DNA of 46,126 bases, from assembly GCA_027451565.1 (NCBI GenBank), contig DAIDJC010000001.1, positions 1-46,126 of the forward strand, in the 5' to 3' direction. The position numbers and the translations under genes were made by a program. Positions within the stretch are counted from its first letter, which is position 1. The number at the start of each line of letters is the position of its first letter. Shown piece by piece: positions 15,675-23,860 of this stretch. Origin of the DNA: Limisphaerales bacterium (lineage in GTDB: Bacteria; Verrucomicrobiota; Verrucomicrobiia; Limisphaerales; UBA11358). The notes under the pieces are model-generated. The model was not told the origin of the DNA. It made no database searches and saw only the letters and a program-made list of their open reading frames with translations.

Positions 15675-18600
15675 ATGAACCAAAAAATCCACATTCTGCA
15701 CATCGAGGATGACCCGGCAGATACATTGCTCGTTCGCGATCTGTTTGCGGAGCGCGATGCATCAGTGGCCATAAAGTCCGTGGCCAGAAAGGGCGAATTT
15801 CTTCAGGCTTTGCATGAAAGGAAATGGGATTTGATCATATCCGATTATCGGATGCAGGATTTTAACGGTCTGGACGCTCTGAAGCTGGTGCGGGAAAGCT
15901 TTCCCATCATGCCTTTTATTCTGCTCACGGGTAATATTGGGGAGCAGGCCGCCATAGAGACACTGCGTGCTGGCGCCACGGATTATGTACTGAAGTCGGC
16001 GAGGGACCGTCTAATTCCAGCTGTTCGCCGGGCCATCAACGAGGCTGCCGAGCGCAGCCGCCTCTTGGAGGCTGAGTCCACACTCCGGCGCAGCGAACAG
16101 CAATACCGGCTCCTTTTCCACAGCAATCCCCATCCAATGCTGATTTTTGACCTTGAAAACCTTGGCATCCTGGAGGTCAATGAGTCTGCCATCCAGCATT
16201 ATGGTTTCTCGCGTGATGAGTTTCTGGCCATGACGCTCACGCAGCTTCGCGCCACTGACCCGGCCTTTGCGCCGAAGGCTCCCGTTTGGGATGTGCATTC
16301 CAAGTGTCTTATATGGCAGCATCGGCATAAAAACGGCGAGGTCATGGATATGGAGGTGGTATGGTCGCCGCTCACCTTTGAAGGGCGTCTCGCCGCTTTG
16401 ACCATGACCACCGATGTCACGGCCCGGCGCCGGGTGACCCACCGCAATGAGCGGTTTGGCCGACTCAGCCGGCAGCTCAGCGCCGCCACCACTGCCTCGG
16501 GGGCTGCCATGTTCATTTGTGAGGCGGCTGATTCCCTCCTGAATTGGGATGATTTCTCCCTAGACCTGTACTTCGAGGAAAAAGATGAAGTGACGTCCCT
16601 GCTCACCATCACGACGGTAAATGGCCGCAGGGTGGAAATCCCCGCATCCAGGCAGTCGCGCATTTCGAACACGCTGGTTCAACGCGTTATCGCCCGCGGA
16701 GCCGAACTGGTGTCTGCTTGGGAAACAGGTGATGTTTCCGGATCCACCATGATAGCGCCCATCCGAATGGGGGCCAAGGTCATCGGCATGTTATTTGTGC
16801 ATCGCAGTAAATCCCATGGGTACGGTGACCAGGATTTGGAAACCCTCCAAAGCTTGGCGGACCAGTGCGGGGCTGCGCTGGATCGGGCCCGGGCCGAGGA
16901 AAACCTGCGGCACAGTCAGCAGCGGTTTTACCAACTTTTTGAAAATTCACCGGACGCCATTCTTGTGGAAGACTTCAATGGGGTCATACTGGATGTCAAC
17001 CCCAGCGCATGCACGCTTTATGAATTGACCCGGGAACAATTGCTGGGCAAAAACGCCGTGGAGGACATGGCTCCCTTGGAGCGCAGGGAAGAAGCCCGCC
17101 GCAACTTTCAGCGGCTGGCGAGCGGCCAAATTTCATGGATTGAAGACGAATGGCTCAGCGCCAGCGGACGGCCTGTGCCGGTCGAGGCCCGCGTGGTGCA
17201 CATCGAATTTGATGGAAAGCCTGCCATGCTGTTTCAGGTCCGTGATGTCAGCGAGCGCCATGCCGCCGAGGCTGCCTTGCGCAGCTCTGAAACCCTGTTT
17301 CGCTCGGTTTGGGAAAACTCCCTGGACGGAATGCGCCTAACCGATGAAAACGGCTTGACTGTGGCTGTGAACCAGTCTTTTTGCCGACTGGTGAACCTGA
17401 CCCAGCGTGAGTTGGAGGGCAAAGGATTTCATGTCATTTTTCTTCAGGATGACGAGGCTCTGAAGCTGAGCCGGGCCTACCGCGAGGCTTTCCTTGCCGG
17501 CACCCTCGAAAGCCAGGGCGAACGCGAACTGCTCCTGCATGATGGACGCAAGGTGATTTTTGATGTTGCCGAGTCCTACGTGAAAACCGATGGCCAGCCA
17601 AGGCTTCTCCTCAGCCTCTTTCGGGATGTCACCCGCCAAAAGCGCCTGGAGGATCAGTTGAGGCAATCCCAAAAAATGGAGGCGATTGGACAATTGGCCG
17701 GGGGAGTGGCCCACGATTTTAATAATATCCTGACCGTTATTCTGGGCCATGCCAGCCTCTTGGCATCATCCCCGCTGGATGCCAGGTCCAAATCGTCTGC
17801 CACCCAGATCAAGCAGGCTTCCGAGCGTGCCGCAGGTCTTACACGACAGCTTCTTGCTTTTGGACGCAAGCAAATTGCGAACACGCGTTCATTGGACCTG
17901 AACCGGGTCATCGGCGACATGAATGAAATGCTGACCCGCCTGCTGGGTGAGGATATTGCATTACAATTGCGCTTCAGCCCAGGCCCGGCCATGGTGCAGG
18001 CGGATTCCAGCATGCTGGAACAGGTCATCATGAACCTGTCCGTCAATTCCCGGGACGCCATGCCCAAGGGCGGGTCGCTGGCGATAGGAGTAAGTCTTTG
18101 CCAGATTGAAGCCGCGCCGGGCCGGGCTCCCGCTGAATCGGTTCCTGGCCGGTTTGTCTGCCTCACGCATTCTGATAATGGCATGGGTATTCCCGCCGAA
18201 AATATTCCCCGCATTTTTGAGCCGTTCTTTACCACCAAGGAACTGGGCAAGGGAACTGGCCTGGGCCTCGCCACCGTTTATGGCATTGTCAAACAACACA
18301 AAGGCTGGGTGGAGGTGGAAAGCGATTTGGGCAAAGGCACCACTTTCCGAATTTATATCCCCGAAACTCAACAGAAAGCCGACGCCAACCAGCCATCCCT
18401 GGCGCCAGAGCGGGCTCCGGATGGTTCCGAAACGATTCTGGTGGTGGAAGATGAGCGTGACCTTCGTGAATTAATCACCCGCACTCTTATCCGCCATGGT
18501 TACCGCGTTTTTCAGGCGGTCAATGGCGCCAATGCCCTGGAAATTTGGAAGGAATACCAAAATGAAATCAACCTGCTTTTTACCGATGTCATCATGCCCG

Positions 18601-18803
18601 GAGGCTTGAATGGCAGGGAATTGGCTGAATTGCTCCTCAAGGACAAGCCAGCCCTCAAGGTGATTTACTCCACAGGTTACAGTGCTGATGCCCTCGGCAA
18701 GGATTTTTGCCTCGATCCCCTGCGCAATTACCTGCCCAAACCTTACCTTCCCGATGACCTGGCAAGACTCATCAGGAGAAGATTGGATGAACCTCAGGCA
18801 TGA
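15675..18803 (+). CDS. Hybrid sensor histidine kinase with two receiver domains
   Basis: 1042-residue cytoplasmic signalling protein without membrane segments. The order is: receiver 1 (residues 5-120, acceptor Asp57 in ISDYRM); PAS (140-250); GAF-like (265-405); PAS (415-530); PAS (537-655). These are followed by HisKA with His680 in GGVAHDFNNIL, HATPase_c (N box NLSVNSRDAM near 787, DNGMGIP near 834, GKGTGLGL near 858) and receiver 2 (920-1035, acceptor Asp971 in FTDVIMPG). The HisKA sequence and C-terminal receiver are of the NtrB/blue-light-kinase-like hybrid type. A leading receiver implies that an upstream kinase feeds in. No partner regulator lies nearby, so input and output are unknown. 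Confidence 0.92.
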   Translation: MNQKIHILHIEDDPADTLLVRDLFAERDASVAIKSVARKGEFLQALHERKWDLIISDYRMQDFNGLDALKLVRESFPIMPFILLTGNIGEQAAIETLRAGATDYVLKSARDRLIPAVRRAINEAAERSRLLEAESTLRRSEQQYRLLFHSNPHPMLIFDLENLGILEVNESAIQHYGFSRDEFLAMTLTQLRATDPAFAPKAPVWDVHSKCLIWQHRHKNGEVMDMEVVWSPLTFEGRLAALTMTTDVTARRRVTHRNERFGRLSRQLSAATTASGAAMFICEAADSLLNWDDFSLDLYFEEKDEVTSLLTITTVNGRRVEIPASRQSRISNTLVQRVIARGAELVSAWETGDVSGSTMIAPIRMGAKVIGMLFVHRSKSHGYGDQDLETLQSLADQCGAALDRARAEENLRHSQQRFYQLFENSPDAILVEDFNGVILDVNPSACTLYELTREQLLGKNAVEDMAPLERREEARRNFQRLASGQISWIEDEWLSASGRPVPVEARVVHIEFDGKPAMLFQVRDVSERHAAEAALRSSETLFRSVWENSLDGMRLTDENGLTVAVNQSFCRLVNLTQRELEGKGFHVIFLQDDEALKLSRAYREAFLAGTLESQGERELLLHDGRKVIFDVAESYVKTDGQPRLLLSLFRDVTRQKRLEDQLRQSQKMEAIGQLAGGVAHDFNNILTVILGHASLLASSPLDARSKSSATQIKQASERAAGLTRQLLAFGRKQIANTRSLDLNRVIGDMNEMLTRLLGEDIALQLRFSPGPAMVQADSSMLEQVIMNLSVNSRDAMPKGGSLAIGVSLCQIEAAPGRAPAESVPGRFVCLTHSDNGMGIPAENIPRIFEPFFTTKELGKGTGLGLATVYGIVKQHKGWVEVESDLGKGTTFRIYIPETQQKADANQPSLAPERAPDGSETILVVEDERDLRELITRTLIRHGYRVFQAVNGANALEIWKEYQNEINLLFTDVIMPGGLNGRELAELLLKDKPALKVIYSTGYSADALGKDFCLDPLRNYLPKPYLPDDLARLIRRRLDEPQA

Positions 18804-18910
18804 GAAGGCTGCAAGGCTGAAAACAGAGGCAGCTACCAGGGTGCTTGCTGCAAAGCCTCTTTCAACCGTCTTGAATCACCGCCATCTCTACATTTCTAAT
18901 TTTCAACGTT

Positions 18911-18916
18911 TATAAT
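18911..18916 (+). promoter_or_regulatory. -10 box of probable rpe promoter
   Basis: A perfect TATAAT lies 40 bases before the rpe ATG in A/T-rich sequence. The hexamer 17 bp upstream (CTACAT) is a poor -35 box, so only the -10 match supports it. Confidence 0.35.
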
Positions 18917-18955
18917 CACCTTTTCTTTGCGTGGAATTTACGTTTAATTTATCCC

Positions 18956-19654
18956 ATGATTATTGCGCCTTCCTTGCTTGCAGCCGACCACGCCTCCTTT
19001 GGAAAAGCTGCCTCCCGAGCGGCTCGTGCCAAGGCTGATTGGTTGCATCTCGACATCATGGACGGCCATTTTGTTCCCAATATTTCCTTTGGCCCGCAGG
19101 TGGTGAAAGCCATCCGTCCTTTTGCTCCCAATCTGTTTTTTGATGTTCATCTCATGTGTTCGCGCGCGGAAATCCTTTTGGAACCTTTTGCCAAGGCGGG
19201 CGCGGACCAGATCATCATCCATGTTGAACTTGGCCAGAAAGTGGAATCTCTCATCTGGAAAATCAAACAACTTGGCAAAAAAGTGGGCCTGGCTGTCAAT
19301 CCTCCCACACCCGTCTCTCTCCTCCAGCCGTTTTTGGACAAAATTGACCTCGTCCTCGTTATGACAGTGAACCCTGGTTTTGGCGGCCAGGAATTCATCC
19401 ATGAAACCTTGCCCAAAATCCAACAGGTTGCTGATTGGCGGGCTGAAAATAAATTTAACTATCGCATTAGTGTGGATGGAGGAATCAACCTTCAAACAGC
19501 AGTGGAATGCGCACGCGCAGGTTCGGATACATTCGTTGCAGGCACCAGCTTGTTTGGCCAGCGCAACCTTAAATCTGCCATCGCGAAACTCAAAATGCAT
19601 GTTTCTCAATCAAGACCAGCCTCCATTTCGCCTCCAGAAACGATCTCCAAATAA
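18956..19654 (+). CDS. rpe: Ribulose-phosphate 3-epimerase
   Basis: Interconverts ribulose 5-phosphate and xylulose 5-phosphate in the pentose phosphate pathway; cytoplasmic TIM barrel using a divalent metal. Family marks are IAPSLLAADHASF at the N-terminus, the metal-site segment LDIMDGHFVPNISFGP, DVHLMC, MTVNPGFGGQ and VDGGIN followed by VAGTSLFG. It has 232 residues, close to the usual 220; the extra C-terminal tail rich in P, S and Q is not conserved in the family. It is preceded by a perfect TATAAT box. Confidence 0.95.
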   Translation: MIIAPSLLAADHASFGKAASRAARAKADWLHLDIMDGHFVPNISFGPQVVKAIRPFAPNLFFDVHLMCSRAEILLEPFAKAGADQIIIHVELGQKVESLIWKIKQLGKKVGLAVNPPTPVSLLQPFLDKIDLVLVMTVNPGFGGQEFIHETLPKIQQVADWRAENKFNYRISVDGGINLQTAVECARAGSDTFVAGTSLFGQRNLKSAIAKLKMHVSQSRPASISPPETISK

Positions 19655-20093
19655 AAACCTTTCATGTTGGTGTGTCCTGAAAATGGACGCCCTCGTTCAT
19701 TTCTGGCGTTAAGCTGGGCAGGGCATTCTCTTGCTCCGTCGTCTGATCTCACCACTCATCTTGACCAATAAATTGTTTTGTGTTAGAGTTTATTTAGTTA
19801 TCATCAGGTTTTTACCGTTTGATTGGCTTGGAATCGGGTTTTGTACTGGATTATTCTGGCAAACACCTGCATTTCCGCGGCCCTTATAATGCACCACTGA
19901 ATGGTAATGAGTGAAGCGGTCCGGGTTTTGGTTTGCGATTCCTGAAGTCACAAACTGTTTTGGTTCTGCTGTTTTTGATTTTTTTTGTGTGGTTAAAAAT
20001 GGCTGGTCAAATTTCTGTTATTTTGGTCACTGCGGTTAAGGTGTTTGGTCTATTTTGTGCTGTTGGCTGATTCAAGGTTTTAAACCTTAATAT
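19655..20093. other. Gene-free upstream region of the PEP-CTERM gene
   Basis: 439 A/T-rich bases without a gene. A possible promoter, TTGACC (19761-19766) with TAGAGT (19784-19789) at 17-bp spacing, would give a leader of about 300 bases. A perfect short palindrome lies at 20074-20088 directly before the start codon. Confidence 0.4.
20074..20088 (+). promoter_or_regulatory. Palindrome directly upstream of the PEP-CTERM start
   Basis: AAGGTTT and AAACCTT surround a single T, a perfect seven-base inverted repeat ending five bases before the ATG at 20094. It could be an operator, or a short RNA hairpin near the ribosome entry site. No evidence separates these. Confidence 0.35.
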
Positions 20094-20828
20094 ATGGCAA
20101 AATCTGGATATTCATACAATTGGGTGGTGATCATTTTCATGGCTTTCGTCATCCCTGCCCGCGCTGCGCTGGATTACGAGTACGATTTTATTTCCTCCCA
20201 AGCGGGTATCACCGGCAAAATCTTTTTGGATGCGTCTTCTTCCTCCAGTGGTACGGTTGCGGATATCGGGGCTGGATCCTACCTGAGTTTCAATTTATAC
20301 AACGGCTTAATTCCTCCGGTCACCTTCAACTTGAGCGGTTTGAATACCTCATTGGACCCTAATTTTGCTTTCACTTGGAACTCTTCAGAAATCCTCTCCC
20401 CATTGGATTTTTCAGTGGGCCGGGGTATGAATGATGTTCTTTTGAGCCGCCAGTCCCTAACCCCTGAAAATTCTTTCATGTCTCCCCTGGGGCCTGAATT
20501 TGATACCGTTGTTTACGATTCCGTTTATGTGGCCAACGGTCTGAACGTGCTGACTGGCCAGAGTCTCGCCTCCAGCATGGTCTCGCTCATTGCTTCCGAG
20601 TCCACCATCAACGTCAATGGCGCTGGAGTAGTTTACAATATCCCTTTTTACTCGGGAACGGATGGTGAATGGGTTGCGGTGGCTGTTCCGGAACCGGGTT
20701 CGTGGTCCATTTTTAATGCCATTGCAGCCTTGTTTGCCGTCCTCATCCTCGGAATTGTTCGGAAAAACACACCCATGCACAACGTTGCCGTTGCTGTGGT
20801 GCGTCGTTTCAAGAATAAGCGCCGTTGA
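20094..20828 (+). CDS. Secreted protein with PEP-CTERM-like sorting signal
   Basis: 244-residue exported protein. A Sec signal peptide covers residues 1-25 with an ARA cleavage motif. The middle is rich in S, N and G, beta-prone and without a known domain. The C-terminus carries VPEPGS (198-203), a hydrophobic helix (about 204-222) and arginine/lysine, which is the PEP-CTERM tripartite signal recognised by exosortases. Unlike normal signals it continues with about 22 more basic residues after the first RK. No exosortase gene is in the window. The segment GKIFLD (about 41-46) resembles GRVFLD in the secreted protein at 25944-26543. It is probably a surface or extracellular-matrix protein; function unknown. 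Confidence 0.75.
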   Translation: MAKSGYSYNWVVIIFMAFVIPARAALDYEYDFISSQAGITGKIFLDASSSSSGTVADIGAGSYLSFNLYNGLIPPVTFNLSGLNTSLDPNFAFTWNSSEILSPLDFSVGRGMNDVLLSRQSLTPENSFMSPLGPEFDTVVYDSVYVANGLNVLTGQSLASSMVSLIASESTINVNGAGVVYNIPFYSGTDGEWVAVAVPEPGSWSIFNAIAALFAVLILGIVRKNTPMHNVAVAVVRRFKNKRR

Positions 20829-20990
20829 AGCGCCCAGTGGCCGATTGTTTGGTATTGGTTGAGGTTGACCCCGATTTCAAGACCCGTGAAGGCTGCTTGA
20901 TGCTTTAACTCACTCTTAACCGTGCCTTCGAAGTTGGATTCTTCTCAAAACTCGCTTGCCTGTTACAATTAAGAACTGGAGTATTGGGCC

Positions 20991-21551
20991 GTGCTGGAAA
21001 ACCCATTGGTGAAATCCTCAGAGGACAAAGCTCGCCACGCCAAAAGCCTGTGTGAATTGGGACGATGGCGTGAAGTCCTTGATTTTGCCTTATGCTGGCA
21101 GAAGGCCGATCCCGAGGAACATCGCGCCGCATTTTATGCCGGCTTGGGCTATGCGGGAACGGGTCAATTTGCCCATGCCGAAAAAGCCTATCGGAACGCG
21201 TTGCAATTGAATGCCAGGGACATCAAGGCGTGGAACAACTTGGGCGGTCTTTTGTTCGAGCACCTTCGCAGGCCTCTCGATGGCATTCATTGCCTGGAGG
21301 AGGCTCTCAAGCTCAACCCGGACAACAAGCTGGGTTGGTTGAATCTGTCCGGCATGGCATTGAAATTGGGCATGCCAGAACGCGCTCTGGATCATGCCCA
21401 GAAGGCTCTCAGCCTGGATCCTCGCCTCATTGAAGCACTTCTTTGCAAGGCTGCTGCAGCCAAAGCTCTAAGGAGACCTGACTTGATTCAGCAGGTTTGC
21501 GAATCGCTTTCCAAAATTGGTCCCGAGGATTACAAACCCGCTCGCCGTTAG
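20991..21551 (+). CDS. Tetratricopeptide-repeat protein
   Basis: 186-residue soluble protein made largely of TPR units (about residues 40-160). Examples are GYAGTGQFAHAEKAYRNALQ, AWNNLGGLLFEHLRRP and GMPERALDHAQKALSLDP, which show the spaced small and aromatic residues of the motif. TPRs bind other proteins; the partner is unknown. The start is GTG at 20991, preceded by a TACAAT hexamer 22 bases upstream that may be its -10 box. No signal peptide. Nothing in the neighbours explains its role. Confidence 0.8.
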   Translation: MLENPLVKSSEDKARHAKSLCELGRWREVLDFALCWQKADPEEHRAAFYAGLGYAGTGQFAHAEKAYRNALQLNARDIKAWNNLGGLLFEHLRRPLDGIHCLEEALKLNPDNKLGWLNLSGMALKLGMPERALDHAQKALSLDPRLIEALLCKAAAAKALRRPDLIQQVCESLSKIGPEDYKPARR

Positions 21552-21983
21552 GGCCTGCTTGATAATTCGGAAGGATGCTGTCTTCGTGCCCAAGCCAGTC
21601 TGGCCAGGCGCGACGAGCGAGCATACCCCCCGCGGGTCTGCGACCGGGGAGCAACAACGCCAGACCGGCTTGGATGCGTAAACCTTACGGGCGAAGGCAC
21701 TTTTGCCCTTGGGCTTTGTTGTCGCCGTCCTTACAGCCCGCCACGGGGATGCTCCGACATCTCCGCCTCGCCCAAGGCCAAAATCCCCAGTCGCAGAACC
21801 CTTCCCCTGCCCTCCCCATCAATGGGGATTGATGGAGAGGGAGAAAAAGGCGGCGGGGTTGCGGAGGTTTTTGAAATTTCAAACGCTGGGGGAGACTTGC
21901 TCAAAAACAGAGATGCGCCCATGCTTATGAAGGCCCGGTTTACCGCGTGCAAATTTTCCTGAAATATCCTACCTTTTCAAAAC
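21552..21983. other. Structured, GC-rich gene-free region
   Basis: 432 bases with no credible gene but several inverted repeats. A GGGCGAA/TTTTGCCC-type hairpin lies around 21690-21710 and uses G-U pairs that favour a plus-strand RNA. CCTTGGGC and GCCCAAGG are perfect eight-base arms about 60 bases apart (about 21708-21775). A strong hairpin follows at 21810-21841. It may be a dispersed intergenic repeat or an untranslated structured RNA. Confidence 0.4.
21810..21841. terminator. Strong hairpin, possible terminator or intergenic repeat
   Basis: CCATCAAT (21816-21823) and ATTGATGG (21828-21835) pair perfectly around GGGG. The stem extends through CCCTCC/AGAGGG with one mismatch, giving about 14 pairs. 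There is no T-run, only an A-run (21842-21848), so a Rho-independent terminator is possible on neither strand with certainty. Confidence 0.4.
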
Positions 21984-22412
21984 ATGATTCGACTGCTTCT
22001 CATACTGCTTGCCGGGCTGGCTTGCGAATCGGCGGGCGTCATTCTTTTGAAGAAAGGAATGATGCACATCAGCCCGCTTCAGGGGTACAGCCTGGGGGAA
22101 ATTCTGAGGCTGGCCCGGTCCGGGGTGTCGAATCCGCAAATCCTGCTGGGGGTATTTTTTGAAGCTTTGTTTTTTGGCTGTCTCCTTCTACTGATGTCCC
22201 GCAGCGACATCAGTTTTCTTTGGCCATTAACCGCACTGAGTTTTGTCTTTGCCACCCTGGCGGCAATGCTTTTCCTGGGGGAGACCGTTTCGTGGGTGCG
22301 CTGGCTGGGCGTGGGATTTATCATGATTGGAGCGGCTTGCATCACCTATAGCGAGCATCTCAAGGAGAGGCCCGCCCCGCCCCCGGCGCGGGCGCAGGAT
22401 GCCCCGCAATGA
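21984..22412 (+). CDS. Small DMT/SMR-like membrane transporter
   Basis: 142-residue inner-membrane protein with four hydrophobic helices (about 2-22, 48-70, 74-95, 100-120) and a proline-rich tail. The layout matches EmrE-like and half-size EamA transporters: an early glutamate in LACESAGVILLKKG, RSDISFLWPLTALSFV in the third helix, and FLGETVSWVRWLGVGFIMIG at the end. Such proteins act as dimers; the substrate is unknown. Its last 53 bases overlap the end of the convergent nucleosidase gene. Confidence 0.8.
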   Translation: MIRLLLILLAGLACESAGVILLKKGMMHISPLQGYSLGEILRLARSGVSNPQILLGVFFEALFFGCLLLLMSRSDISFLWPLTALSFVFATLAAMLFLGETVSWVRWLGVGFIMIGAACITYSEHLKERPAPPPARAQDAPQ

Positions 22413-23082
22413 CCGATTCCAGCACCAGGGCCAATTGGCCCGCTGCGTGGTTGGTTTTCTTTCGAAGTGCCAGCAGCTCGGGTATTTTCCATGGCGCCTT
22501 TCCCACTGCCAACAACAACCGGCCAAAGTCCAGATTCTTGTCCGGCTTGGATAACGCGTTAAAATCCAAGGGTAAATCCTCCCCAGCCGTGTCCGATATC
22601 ACCCGCACTGTGGCGCAGGGAATGTCTGCATCACGGCACATGGCCTGAATGGCGGCTGATTCCATTTCCACCGCGTCGGCCTGTGTTTTCAAATATGCTT
22701 CCCGCTTCTCGGCAGCCGAGACCAAAACGCGGTCGGAGCACAGAAAGGTGCCTGGGCAAGCCCCTGAAGCCTTCAAGGACTGTGCCAAGGCCGGGTCGGC
22801 TGTTTCAAAAAGCACCTCGCCCGGTTTCAACTCCGGATGGAGTCCGCCAGCGAAACCGCACGTTAAAACCCGGGCTGGACAGACTTCCGCACGCGGACGG
22901 GCCTCCAGCCATTGTTTGAAAAGTCGCCGGGCATTTTCCTTGCCGATGCCGGTGACAAGACAATGAATGCGGTTCGTTTCTTGAACGAGCCTGCGAAAAG
23001 GGGCGGCCTCCTCAGGCAAGGCAAAGCAGACCAGGGTTGCCCCGTCCACCATCCGCTGCGGTTCCATGGCAGGCTCTCTCAT
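22360..23082 (-). CDS. Nucleoside phosphorylase/nucleosidase-family protein
   Basis: 240-residue member of the PNP/MTAN superfamily. Visible signatures are the phosphate or purine-site strand VTGIGKENA, TCGFAGGLHPELKPGEV (72-90), VEMESAA (138-144) with the catalytic-site glutamates, and RVISDTA (160-166) with the purine-contacting aspartate. The branch looks close to hopanoid-associated nucleosidases (HpnG-like), but no hopanoid gene lies nearby, so the substrate is open. ATGA overlap with the exonuclease gene upstream shows coupling, and its 3' end overlaps the convergent transporter gene. Confidence 0.78.
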   Translation of the reverse strand: MREPAMEPQRMVDGATLVCFALPEEAAPFRRLVQETNRIHCLVTGIGKENARRLFKQWLEARPRAEVCPARVLTCGFAGGLHPELKPGEVLFETADPALAQSLKASGACPGTFLCSDRVLVSAAEKREAYLKTQADAVEMESAAIQAMCRDADIPCATVRVISDTAGEDLPLDFNALSKPDKNLDFGRLLLAVGKAPWKIPELLALRKKTNHAAGQLALVLESVIAGHPAPAPGAGRASP

Positions 23083-23798
23083 TTGATACCCGAGAGTCTC
23101 TCCTTCCAGATTTGGAACAATTGCAGGGTTGCACGCACGTCGCGCAGACAGTATTCCGCAATGTCCCGAAACCGTCCCTCTTCCATGAGCGTTGCCACAT
23201 CCATCCCGGTCACCCCATGGCTTTTGGGTGATTCTATTCCAAAAGTTTTACAATAGAAATCCAGGTTGAATTTCCGGGCTGCGCCGTCCCGTCCGCTGAC
23301 GTTGTAAAAAGTGAGTTGTTCGGCGAGATCGCAATGAGGCTCGGTGGCGTAGCGGTAGCCCAGCCAGTTTTTCCGGCTGATGGACACGTTCAATATGGCC
23401 GACCGCAGGTAAATGAATGGCACATCAAAGCCCCGCCCGTTGAAGGTGACAATGTGGTCGTAATGCCGGGCCACTTCCCAAAAAGCAGCAAGTAATTCCC
23501 CCTCGTCAGCAAAAGGCACGAATTGAACCGGGCCCGCGCCCTCGTCTCCCTCTTCAAAATCCTCGGCCAGAAACAGGGTCTGGCCGCGCTGGGTTTCCGC
23601 GTTCAGCATGGCAATGCAAACCACCTGGGAAGTGGGCGGCCACAGGCTCATGCCACGCGCCAGTTCCGCCCGCCGCGCCTCCCGCGCCACGGGATCCTCC
23701 AGCTTCTCAGCTTCCCGGAATAAATATTCCTGTTGCGCCTCGTCAAAGGCATCCAGCTTCAGGGCCGTCGTCTCAATGTCAAATACCAGTGTTGCCAT
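23079..23798 (-). CDS. Predicted 3'-5' exonuclease, PolB-exo-like (DUF family DNA_pol_B_exo2)
   Basis: 239-residue RNase H-fold nuclease. Exo I motif FDIET (Asp7, Glu9), Exo II motif FNGRGFDVPFI (about 135-145) and the late EYCLRDV segment carry the acidic residues expected for two-metal catalysis. SQVVCIAMLN and HGVTGMDVATLM are typical of the stand-alone family related to the proofreading domain of family B polymerases. The cellular role is not established. It is the first gene of a two-gene unit with the nucleosidase, 62 bases after the end of rimO. Confidence 0.82.
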   Translation of the reverse strand: MATLVFDIETTALKLDAFDEAQQEYLFREAEKLEDPVAREARRAELARGMSLWPPTSQVVCIAMLNAETQRGQTLFLAEDFEEGDEGAGPVQFVPFADEGELLAAFWEVARHYDHIVTFNGRGFDVPFIYLRSAILNVSISRKNWLGYRYATEPHCDLAEQLTFYNVSGRDGAARKFNLDFYCKTFGIESPKSHGVTGMDVATLMEEGRFRDIAEYCLRDVRATLQLFQIWKERLSGIK

Positions 23799-23860
23799 TT
23801 AAGTGAAATTCAAAAGTGCATCGTCCCGGGCTGATCCCGGGTGAATGGTGAAAAGACACA

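Noticed and set aside
21575..21952. Small reading frames on both strands in the 21552-21983 region
   Set aside because: P- and R-rich, mutually overlapping, no start signals; better explained by structured non-coding sequence.
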